64,000 nt of DNA from Latrodectus hesperus (Eukaryota > Arthropoda > Arachnida > Araneae > Theridiidae), in NCBI GenBank assembly GCA_037975125.1, contig CM075853.1, positions 53,948,958 to 54,012,957 of the forward strand, read 5' to 3'. A program made the translations under genes and the position numbers. Numbering within the stretch: the first letter of the stretch is position 1; every line of letters starts with the position of its first letter. Below are positions 1-11,066 of this stretch, one piece after another. A model generated the notes under the pieces. The model had not been told where the DNA came from and searched no databases. It saw only the letters and a list, made by a program, of their open reading frames with translations.

Positions 1-3000
1 ATGTATTCATTCTCATTATTTCTCATTTTCATACTGATGTTTCATATTCAGCATTTTTTTGTTTTGTTTAAAAATTTCAGTGCTTAAAATTAAGATATAA
101 ATCAGTTATATTTTTTTATTATTATCGAAAATTATTATAGTTTATTACTATCGAAGATTATTATTATTTATTATTATGGAAATTAAAATTGAAAACTTCT
201 TTCACGATTTCATTTGAATACAAGTAAAGCCATATAATGCATTTTTAACCAAAACTGTCATTTTTTTAAAATTAAATTTTTGGAGAAAATCATATCGATG
301 ATTTTTTTTCTTTCAACAAAAAATGAAAAATGTTAAATTTAGAGGCAAGTTCATATTTAAAAAAAAATTAAATGTGTAATGGTATTCAAATAAAAATTTA
401 TCATTTCAAAGAATAATTTCTGTGGAAATATAGTCTTCCCTCCAAAATAAAATTTTTATTTTGATGAGAATCAGCCAAGTCTTTTTTTTCATTTACTTAA
501 ATCATAGAAGAGAAGAAAATGCGTACGCTTCTAACACGACACCATCAGATCATGGATCCGAGCATGATTCAAACTCTTGGGAGGGAAAAGATTTTGCTTT
601 ATTTCATGTAATCCATTTTTTTCTTATTTGTTATTATTTAGCATTTAAATTATCTCCCTTGCATTTTTATAACTATAAAAAACCAATATTGCACAGTAGA
701 TTCATTCATATCTAACTAGATCGTAGGATTTTTTTTCAATGTTTTTATTTGGAGAAGTAGAACATAGTTCTAATACACCAACTTGTAAAACACTTTTAAT
801 ATTTATAAGTAAATTGCACTTTTAATGACTCTCCGATACAAATGGAAATATCTTTAATTTTGCATGCGCCTGAAACAGCAAAATTTAGAAAAAAGAATTG
901 CAGTGTTCTTTAAGTGCTGATGGGATGTTTCCTTTTATTTTAGCTTGAACTCTACTGAATATTTTAGAAATGACAGTAACGCCATTTATATCCTTGCCCT
1001 TAAATCCTAACCAATTAATTCTAAAATTTTCAAAACTATATTTATTTAATCTCTAATGTTGTATTTCCTATCATAGTTTACTTAAAATTCAGCTAAATTT
1101 CTATTAAAATTTGTTGTTTTTGATTTTGGCAATATTTATTTACATAAAGGGACTTGATCTATCATAAAAATATTTATGATTTCTCCCGTAATAATAAAGA
1201 AAAAGTTTAGTTTTAAACTGTTCTAAAAATTATTTCGTTGCAAGCATTTGTATTGTCTTTAGACGATGTGTATACGAGTCTTCTTAAACATATGATTTTA
1301 AAACTACTTTTCCAAAGCTTCACTTCTTGTTTTACTTCAGAATTTAAGAAACTGAGACGGAGTTTCTCATTGTGAGAGTTTTGTTCTCATTTTTCAAACA
1401 TTCCTTTCATATAGCTATATTTGCGGTAACCTTTTAAAAGAAGTGTGCATTGGTAAGAACAAGAATTAGTATTTGTTATGGAAAAAAAAACTTTCGTAAA
1501 CAAACTAAGTTTTTCTCTTTCATTGGCTGCCAATACCAGTTATGTACATTATGACATGTTAAAGTTTCTGCATATGATGCTCTTTAAATTATCAGCAATA
1601 GACAGAAAATATGCATATTTTTTTGTTGGAGCTTTCAATTTTTCTGCTGATTTGGCCAGAAGCAAAAAGGTTTTATTGACTAATTTTCACTGTGATTGAC
1701 TGTTTGATATTCACACAATTTTCATCTTCAATTTTGTAATAAGTTCAATTTGAATATTTTAACAATAATATACTTTCAAATTTCCTCTTTACTTTTTCTT
1801 TAATAAATGAAAGCTTAAAAAAACACCAGTTTACTTGCGTCCAATTATTTTCTCTGAATTATGTTCATCAATTTGATATTATTGACATAGTTTGATGTGG
1901 CATACTTAACAAATTGCAGTGTCATTATCAGTTTAAATTACTTCTGTAGAAAAAGTAATTCTTGATGCGTTCGTATTTCCGATTCTTATTTAGATAAATT
2001 ATTTTTAACTCTTTCGTTTTTATTGAAGAAAATCTTCTGTTTCAAACTGATGCTTGGAATTTTTTTCTAGGTTTAGATTAATTTTAAAACAGTGAATATT
2101 TTCTCGTGTTCATTACTAAATTAAATAATTGCCTGAATTCAACGTTAAAAGAAAAATTACAAATTTAATAATTTGAGCAAAAGAAAATAAATGGATCTAG
2201 TGTTCGTTTAGGAAAGCCATAAGCTGGAGTTATTGCTAGTGGACGATTCAACAAGAAATGATTATGCATCACTTGCTCATGGATCACTGTCTGAAAATAA
2301 AGAATACTTCTTATGATTCTTTCACAGGAAACTTGCGAGGAAAGAATATATTCTGAAGGGATACTCTTTCTCCCCGTCTACAAGCACTAAGCGCTCTTGG
2401 AAAGACAAGCAAAGACCTTTCTGTTCATTTTCTCAGTAACTGTTTAAGCTGGAACATTCTTTTTTTTCTATTCAAGATGAAAAAAATTTTATCATGAAGA
2501 AGGGAGAAGTTCTATTTTTTGTAGAACTTCTATGATAGTATAATAAATAGAATCATCTTGAAATATTTTAGCTTTCGAGAAGAAATTTCTTGGAGGATGT
2601 AAATATTCCTTAAGCAGGTGCTCCATGCTCCATGGTGTTGGTTGCTCCATGGGCAGGTGACTAAAACTATGTGCATAGTTTCAATAATGTGCTCTAATAT
2701 ATCCTCTCCCTGATAATAATTTCTCTAATAATCCAACTCCCTGAGAGAATCGTATGTAGGATTAGCTTATTGATACGAGAAGTGTATTCTAATGGTTGAA
2801 AAAATGTTTTTTAAACTTAACTATTCTGATAGATTATCATCAAATAGAATCAAACTACGAATTGGTGCCATTTTTATATATATTGAGTTTCAGTTAAATA
2901 CATTTTTGGAAAAAAAATGTCGTATTTTCGTCTCATGATAAAGTTAACTTTAAAATTTTAGTTCGATTTTTAGTTAAAATAATTGGAATAAATGATAAAA

Positions 3001-4768
3001 ATATTTTAAATAACCCTTTAAATGTACTTCATAACATTCCTAAATTATAACATTTATTTCTTCGGAAATATTACTATTTTTTTCATCAAATAAAATTTTC
3101 TACTTTTTTGTAACGAATGCTTATAACTCAATTTTTGTTGAAATAAGCTCCATTTTTTTGGAAAATATTTTAATTTTTTTAAAATATGTTTCTAATTTTC
3201 ATCGCTTATGATTTTTAGAGTTATAATACTTTTCCAATAACTTTTATAACTATTCTGCTTAAGTATTACACGTTATTGTGTTATATTATTACTAACGTTA
3301 TTTTGCACGCTATGATATTATTGAGATACAATTCAAAAATTTCTTTAAAAATAAGGCTCTTTCAATATATAATTTGTTCTTTTGAAAAAAAACATAGATA
3401 ATTTAAAAAATTTTATAATAGATAATACCTTAATTTCCAGAAGAAACGACACGGCGTTTACATCTTCATTTAGAAATTAAATTGTTAGGACAGCTAATTG
3501 TTTACCAAAGAGCCATTTAAATGCATTTCAAAAAATAAGCTTTATTTTGTTTTGGAAAGTGTGTAAAAAATAGGAATACATTTAATTATTTTGCTAGTGA
3601 ATAAATTCCAATTTCTTAAAACAAAAGTACTGAGTTTTTAACATTACGTTAATATTAAAATATCATACTTCTTGGGAAGATATTTTTATCTTATATAAAT
3701 CTTACTAAATATAATAAATCAAGATTTATTGAAATTCAATTTTAGATAAAAGAAAATATATTTTATTTAGTTTCTAGGTTTCTTACAGTTGACTTTTTAT
3801 TACAACCCTTTTTTTACTTTACATTATTCAACGAAATTCATTTACAAATTATTGATAATAAAAACTTTTTTTCTAATATTGGACTAAAAATACACCAAAG
3901 GAAAATTACTTTTACTGTATAGATATAAATAAATTTATACACATGAGCATAATTCTTTCTTATAGAGGGAAAAATTATAACCAAATAGCAGAATATTGCA
4001 TGCCTGGATAAAATCACAGGGAATAACATGGGTAGGAAATTTGCCACTGAATATCAATAAAGAAAAGAAAAATCGAAATTTTTCATGATTATAAATATAA
4101 TAATATATTTACTTTAATTCGCAATATTCAAGTGTTTATCTCAAAGTCAATAAGGTAAGTCAATACGCCTAAAATTTCTTTATTGAAATACGAACATAAT
4201 ATTAATAATTAACAAAATACAAAATAAGCACTTAACTATCAATAAAAATAACTTTTTAAAAAATAGTAAGTAATTTAGATCACTTTTATTTCGGCGTGTG
4301 CAATTTAAATGAAAATCATGCTCGCCTATACTGTGTCCTCAATAAGAAAGTACTGTTTCTCTTGAAAGAGAGAATGTGGTATCGTTTGCTAGCTCTACTT
4401 CACATAATATTTCGCGGTTAGAACTACTCCTCTTATATTCCTTCTTCCATGGTTCTAATAGAGATCAGGATTTGATAAATCCTTTTATAATTCCAACGAA
4501 AAAGAATTGTATTTCAATGACTTCCCATGATGCTATAATTTTTTTGTCAGGAAAAATAAAAATTAGCCTCTCTCGATTTCATGTCTCGTTGTTAACATAT
4601 TCTTTATAACGTAATCTGTGAATATTATACATTTTATCTTTTAAATAATATTATAAGTAAATATAAATACATTCTTGACTATACTGTACACATTACAATC
4701 ATGAAATTTCACCTATATCTTGTACATGAATTAAAAAAGATGCATAAAATGAATGCGCAGTCCAAGAA
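1..4768. other. AT-rich DNA, no gene recognised
   Basis: No coding potential, RNA gene or recognisable transposon was found here. Short open frames are low-complexity and look like chance. Around 2190-2450 the composition is more balanced and non-repetitive. Near 4655-4679 there is a 25-nt stretch almost identical to the loop region of the hairpin at 4769-4870. Confidence 0.5.
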
Positions 4769-4870
4769 TAAATTATTGGAGAGAAATATGGAAAATATAC
4801 TTAAGTTCAAGTAAATATGAATACATTCTTGAACTTAAGTATATTTTCCATATTTCTCTCCAATAATTTA
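4769..4870. repeat. Perfect inverted repeat, 43-bp arms and 16-nt loop
   Basis: Positions 4769-4811 are the exact reverse complement of 4828-4870, with a 16-nt spacer. The arms begin taaattattggagag and show no mismatch. A perfect stem of this length in drifting AT-rich DNA implies a recent origin or gene conversion between the arms. It could be a foldback/MITE-like element, a replication template-switch product or a small hairpin RNA source. No coding content and no convincing target-site duplication was seen. Confidence 0.85.
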
Positions 4871-7379
4871 ATTGCCAATGATTATGCTTATAGATTTGAG
4901 ATGCTGAATAGATTCTAATTCATATTTGATAATATTTTTAGATTATTTTTGCACATTTTTAACATTTTAATATGAAAATAGATATATATATATATAGTAA
5001 AATTATTTTTTTATGTTAAATAATTTTTCTTCGTTAAAAAGTTACTTAACAGAAAAATATATATTATAAAAAATTATGTTAAATATTTTTAACATCAGAA
5101 AATGCTTCTAAAAATTAGATAAATTCAGTAACAAAGAGAATTGTTCAATTTGTATACAGATATATTCAAATTAGTGCAAAATAAAAAGAGTAAAACACAA
5201 ATGAATACAATAAAAACAAGATGAAACTTTAACAATAAAATTTAATCATTATTAAATTATAATAATAAGAACTATGGTTGATTATGTCTGGATACAAATA
5301 CATAAGAAGGTGACTTCATAAGTATAATTAATTAAAGTGTATTCACATAAAGATATTATGTTGAGAATGGGAATTTAAAACAATTATAGTCTCAATTTAA
5401 GTAATTTTTTACGAGAGATTTAGACTAAAAAATTAATGTATAGTTTATGGTATTTAAAACTTGCATAATTATTAATAATAATAGTCATGCCAAAATATTT
5501 TAGGAATCAATTAAAAAATTATATAATAAAATTATGTTAGGTTCATTGTTCATTAATTACTAACTATTAATTTATTAATAAAAATTTAAAAGTATATAAT
5601 TACTACCTTTGAAATATTAATTGGAATATAAATTTTCAGTTATTTAAATAAAATATTATTGTAAAAAATTATTATATTTTATCATATTAAAATTATCTTC
5701 TATGTTTTAAACTTAAAGAGATAGTCTCATTGTCTTGAAGAAGATCGTGCTCTATGAAATGAAAGATCTCAGATTTGACCTAAGATACCGATGAACAAAG
5801 CCTTCTAAGCTTCCTCATTTACAACATGAGAATATGGCACACGCAATAAATGAAAAAATCCTCTTTGAAGATTATACGAGATGAAGGCACAAATGGTATT
5901 AGGTGTCAATTACGCGATTTCAAAATTGAAAAGAAATGAATAAAGACACTGCTTTTCTTTTAATACATCCGTTTGTTTTAAAAGCATCGTTTTTATTTGG
6001 ATTCTAAGTCATAAATGCGAAGTATTTAGTTTTCTTACAGTATTTTTTTCTCTGAGAATATCATTTACTTTATAGAAATGATTTAGTGACGGTGTTTCTT
6101 TGCAAACGAAACATTTTGAAATTTTTAGATGTAATGGTTTCCAGACAGCTAATCTGGAAAGTATTAAAATCACAGCTTGAAAGAAATATAACCATCAATG
6201 CTGTTAGTTTTACTTATAAATTTAGACCATCGCCAAATTCTCAAATAAAATGACAATGCAAATAAATACCGTAGTGCTAAAACTCATAAAATTTAAAACG
6301 TTAATGAATAAGATAAAGGAAAAGAATCTAGCTTAAAAGTTTTCGCAATACTAGTTATATCGAAAAAACCTTTCAAAAAAACAAAATATGAGATCTGAAT
6401 TTTTTTCTATTTATTTCTGTTGATTTTATTTACTGAATTCAGGTGATTCCAAGACTTACATGATTTTTTGTGAAGTTTCATAATTTATATTCTTCCATCA
6501 AGATAATTTAATGGATCATTTGGCATCTCAATTTTATTTACTCTAACGTTTTCTTCTTCTTGAAATGCAGATCTTTTTGCAAAACACTCCTATTTATTCC
6601 AAATCAACATGAAAAAGAATCTTCTTTAAATTTTTCAACTCATTTGGAAAAAGCGAATTGAAAAGGTTTGAAAAGAATACTCTCAATCGTGCGAAATGAA
6701 ATAAATTTTAAAAAAAAATTCATTTTGAATTTTGCTAAGTCTCGTGGTAGAGAGATCAAATAAATGAATTAAACTTATTGAACAGGGAAAAAAATACACT
6801 TTTTTATAGAATATTTCTACAACCATTAATTTATTTTATAAAAAGAAAACTTAGATCAAATTTCCTGATTTTTTTATTAGGTCCGCAGTGAATGATGAAA
6901 TGAAGCGAAGAATGACTATTTACAAAAAAATTCATGAAGCTCAAAGATTGTATGAATGCTCATTCTTACAAAATGAAATATCGGCTTCGTGAGAAAAGAA
7001 AAAATTACGTGGTATAAAGTTTTATTTGTGATAAATTTATATATGATAAATTTTGCCATAGGGCTATATTTTGGATTAAACTTAAATAACGTGAATAAGA
7101 GACCCCACAATTAAATTGAATGATGTGCAACCCTATAGCAGTGGTCTCTGAAAAATAAAATTTGCTTTATGTAATTCATAATTCTCATACTGTATTCATA
7201 TTAAGGTAATAAAAATATTGGTTTCATAGCTTAGAATTAGAGGGAAATGTATTTTTATTTAGGGATTAATAACACAATTTTAGCTACAATTTAATAAAAG
7301 ATAAACTCCACTTTAGAACTAGTAATAACTGTCAAATGAAGTCTGGCTTGCTTACATTTTACGAATCTGTTTCTAAAAA
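4871..7379. other. AT-rich DNA, nothing recognised
   Basis: I see no gene, transposon or structured repeat in this stretch beyond homopolymer runs. Confidence 0.5.
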
Positions 7380-7390
7380 GTAATCAAATG

Positions 7391-7659
7391 TTGTTGTCGT
7401 GTACCAGCAAGGCTGGCATTATGGGGTGCGCTGCTCCACTTTTCCAACTGAACCATATTTTGGTGTGGATTCCGACTTCCTCAGTACACACATGCCATAG
7501 GTACTTGTTCATAGGGTAGGCAACCATTCACACAAGGAAAGACAAAGACAGGATATAGATAGCGAGAGGGAGTACATCCATGCCCGAATCGGGATTCGAA
7601 CCCAGGACCTCCCTATCCGCAGTCAGGCACGCTGACCACTATACAAGTTGGGCAGCAAG
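7391..7659 (-). mobile_element. tRNA-derived SINE (family SINE-A), full length
   Basis: On the minus strand the element opens with a tRNA-like head (GCCCAACTTG, an A-box-like region, then a B box reading GGTTCGAATCC with slight change) and continues into a family-specific body. That body carries the phrases tggttgcctaccctat and gtggagcagcgcacccc. It ends in an (ACA)n-type tail. An 11-bp target-site duplication, gtaatcaaatg, is at 7380-7390 and 7660-7670. The tRNA head supplies an internal Pol III promoter in SINEs generally. Mobilisation would need a LINE reverse transcriptase in trans. Four other long copies lie in this window. Confidence 0.88.
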
Positions 7660-8560
7660 GTAATCAAATGGCACAGTCAATACAAATTATTAACAACGAT
7701 GACATGATAAAAAAAATAGTGTAAATCTTTAAATAAGAATTCCATCGCCCTTATAGCAAAAGCTCTCTTTATGAAATCCAAATTTTTCCTAAAAACTATT
7801 ATTTAATTAAGATTTTTTAAAGTTTGGCTTGGTTCATCATTCTGTTATCATATTTTGCGCGCAAAGGAATCATTTTTGACATAGATATCCTATAACAGAG
7901 GGATATATTAATTATAATGTTAAAAGTAATGACTGAATTGTTAAGAAAAATATAGCTTTAATTTTTTCTTATATTAATTTTTACTTATGATTTTATGCTA
8001 AAAGAAAATCAGAACAGATACACAGTGAACTGTCAGTCACTCGTGAAATTAACTGTCGCGGATAAGCTTACTTCGCAGATTATCCACAAAACTGTGATAA
8101 AGAGAAGCAAACTATCACAAATAGTGATTTAAACTGTTTATACACACAAAAGGTAATAAAAACATCCACATTACTCAAGAAGTAAAAAAATATTCACTAT
8201 TTACAAACTTATTCATAGTTTACACTTCTTTAGAAAATCTATAAAAAAAATTCCCGTCTGTGTGTATTGATCGAAATATTTTTATTAGGAATTGCAGTTT
8301 ATTCACAAACATATCGCGGATAATCGTGAATTCACTAAAAATTACAAATCAAATTTTGATATTTGTTTCAAGTCATTAATCAAATTATTAATACCTGATA
8401 AAATTTCAGATGTTCTTAAATTCATTTAAATTGCTTATATCTTATAAAAAAATTTAAAAAACGAACTTTACATTACCTAGCAGTGGTGAATTTAAAATTT
8501 TGATTTTAATTGATTTTACTTTGTTAAGTTAGTCATTTAAAACGATTTACTCCTAATTTC

Positions 8561-8867
8561 GTGGCCCAACTTGTATAGTGGTCAGCGTGCCTGACTACTG
8601 ATAGGGAGGTCCAGGGCTCGAATCCCGGTTCGGGCATGAATGTACTTTCTCTCTCTATTTATCCTGTCTTTGTCCTTTTCTTGTATGAATGAGATGTAAA
8701 TGGTTGCCTACCCTATAAACGGGTCCCTATGGCATGTGTGTAACGCACAGTCGTACTTTCACCTTCATGGTGCTCGTCTTTAAACGAAAGATGCTCCCAA
8801 TTGACTTAAATTCGCATAGCCAAGGCATAGCGAGCTTGGCTTCTCCAAGTGTCATTAGTAACAACAA
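8561..8867 (+). mobile_element. Chimeric SINE: SINE-A head, SINE-B-like tail
   Basis: The first 180 nt match SINE-A: tRNA-like head from gcccaac at 8564, B box, and body through ggcatgtgtg at 8740. After 8742 the sequence leaves SINE-A. Positions 8749-8810 instead match the 3' part of the SINE-B copy at 42073-42133 (shared phrase gtcgtactttcaccttc). The end is an aacaacaac tail. A 12-bp duplication, actcctaatttc, flanks the whole unit (8549-8560 and 8868-8879), so the chimera inserted as one piece. Template switching during retrotransposition is the simplest explanation. Confidence 0.82.
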
Positions 8868-8879
8868 CTCCTAATTTCA

Positions 8880-9476
8880 TCTAAATATAAACGAAATATG
8901 AAAACTTTCCAAACTACTGTAGAAAACTTGGAAGAGAAGCAAAATAAATAAAAAGAGATATCTGCTGAAAAAAATAATATTCTCTCCAAAGCAACTAGTG
9001 ATTTATTAGCTGCTTATTTGGGACCTTATATTTATGAATAATCTTAACCAAATCAAGTAATGGTAGGAATTGGTAATCGATCCCCTTGGAGAACCTATCA
9101 ATGGAAAATCGCCCAGGAAAATAGTTTTTAGCTCTTTTCTTGGGATTTCTTAAGGAATATGCTTTATAAAACTAGGAAAAATATTAACTTTTCGTATGCA
9201 TAAACTGTATGGTAATTTTACTGATTTTCTGATTGAATTTGCACTTCTTAAATCGCTATCAGCGTTATCAATGCTTTCAAAAGGCTGGATTTATGTTGGC
9301 CAAATATACCAATGTAGATATAAAAGCAAAATATTTTATGAAAAGATTAAAAAATCAGATGAAGCTTAAGTGCAATTATAAACAATTAGAATCATCCCTA
9401 CGATTCAATTCATCTTCAATTTATAAATATCCAGTTTTAAATTGATTGAGAGCAAATATTAAAAGTAAAATCTTTA
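8880..9476. other. AT-rich spacer, nothing recognised
   Basis: The segment between the chimeric SINE and the LTR retrotransposon has no gene or repeat that I can identify. Confidence 0.5.
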
Positions 9477-9480
9477 CTAC

Positions 9481-9696
9481 TGTAATGTCTCACCATCGGC
9501 ACTTTCGATTTTAAGATCCTATGTTTTTTTTTTGTGTTTTGTTTTGATTTTCAGAGAGACTCTCGTTGTACGCGAAGCAGGCGAGAGAGATTGTCGCGAA
9601 CCCATACATGGCTCCTTGTAAATTTTGTTCATTTTTTTAATTAAATGTGTATGTTTCAAAATTGGAGTCATTTATTTGTTTGTTTGTTTCATAACA
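9481..9696 (+). repeat. 5' LTR
   Basis: The 216-bp direct repeat starts tgtaatgtctcacc and ends cataaca. It matches the repeat at 15946-16162 except for one fewer T in a poly-T run and A versus C near the 3' end. Retroviral-type LTRs carry the promoter and polyadenylation signals, but I see no clear TATA box or AATAAA in it. Confidence 0.93.
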
Positions 9697-9708
9697 AACT
9701 TATGTTTT

Positions 9709-9720
9709 TGGTGGCAGCGG
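9709..9720 (+). other. Candidate primer-binding site, tRNA-Leu type
   Basis: The sequence TGGTGGCAGCGG begins 12 nt after the 5' LTR. TGG is the complement of a tRNA CCA end. The rest would pair with the acceptor 3' strand of a tRNA whose 5' end reads GGCAGCG, as in tRNA-Leu of the AAG/UAG type (from memory). The 12-nt gap from the LTR is longer than usual, so the assignment is tentative. Confidence 0.5.
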
Positions 9721-9918
9721 TTTGATGCTTTTTTAATGCTTTGCATTAGCATCCATTATGGAAATTAATTATGTGCACTATATTGGATTACGTGCCGCAA
9801 TGTTGGAATACAGGTAGGCCATTTTGATCAATCTTTCTCTGGCTACTATTGAAAATAAATAGTTTGGAATGTTATAGAAATTTATAGAATATTTAGTTCC
9901 AATGTTATTTACGTGGTT

Positions 9919-10114
9919 TTCATGTTATATCAATTAACTTTGTTTATAAGTTTGTAAATGGTGTATTCCATATTACAAAGCTAATTTCTGTATTTCGTGT
10001 ATTCGAATTTACAGTGTTCATGCTATATCAATTAATTTTGCTTATAAGTTTGTAAATGGTGTATTCCATGTTACAAAGCTAATTTCTGTATTTCGTGTAT
10101 TCGAATTTACAGTG
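9919..10114 (+). repeat. 98-bp tandem duplication in the element's leader
   Basis: Units 9919-10016 and 10017-10114 are adjacent and differ at only a few positions. Both start ttcatg and end tttacagtg. The duplication lies in the untranslated leader between the primer-binding site and gag, where packaging or translation signals would be expected. Confidence 0.88.
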
Positions 10115-11066
10115 TAATATTTTTTATAAGAAAAGTGTATCTTATTATAAATTTGCATTTCATAATTTTTATGTGGTTGATGTATTTCAATTCACGTAGG
10201 AATATGTTAAAATAACTATGTTGTTATAGATTAATGTGTAAAATCGAAAGTACACTTAAATTCATAATTTTTTGAATGTTTCATTGAAAGTAGATTTTAT
10301 GAAAGTAATATATACTTTAGAAAGGTTTTGATTTCGTTATGTGAAAACGAAAGTACATGATTACAAATAGGTTTGAATTTAAAGTAATGTGAGATTTATT
10401 GATATGTTTTTAATTTTTGTTTGTAAAGTATCAAACTGATTTATTTGATATTTAGAAACGCATGTTTATTTTCATTGATAAAGATTTGAAAAGATATTTT
10501 CTTACTGTTTAAAATATCGTACGTTATTATCATTTTCATGTCGTGTATGATTAATGAATTAAGTTTATTGATTTAAAATCGAAAGCTGATTTCTGGTTTA
10601 GATTAGTTAAAGCTTTTAATTTATATTGTTGTTAAGAATTGTAGAGTGTTCTATATTTTGAATTAAATAAGGATTCAAAAATAATATAATTTCATTTTCT
10701 GTTTTAATATAATAGTATTTGTATAAGAATCTGATTTTATAAATTTATACATTTTTGATTAATAATTCAATTTATCTGAGTATTAAGCATTAGCTTGGTG
10801 ATAAAAAAACTTGAAATCGAGAATAGAAGATTTAATAAACTTGTTCTTCTTCTCAAAATATATGATTTTCTATCTATACACTATTTGTTGTATTACAATA
10901 TAGTTTGTTTTCATTTAAGTTTTTTAAATGTTATGGATATGTTTATATTAGTAGAGTGTGTTAAATAATTTCTATAGTTATTTACGAAATTTTGCATATA
11001 GGTGGGTGTAGTCTGTTGTTTCTCTCATTATTGCATCTCTTCTGAGATAAAGCGTTAATAAATAAA

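Noticed and set aside
8564..8640. A real tRNA gene (and likewise at 7580-7653, 33868, 50719 and 59786)
   Set aside because: All are heads of a repeated family with a shared body, (AAC)n tails and (at four of the five) target-site duplications. Acceptor and anticodon stems have mismatches and the anticodon position varies among copies.
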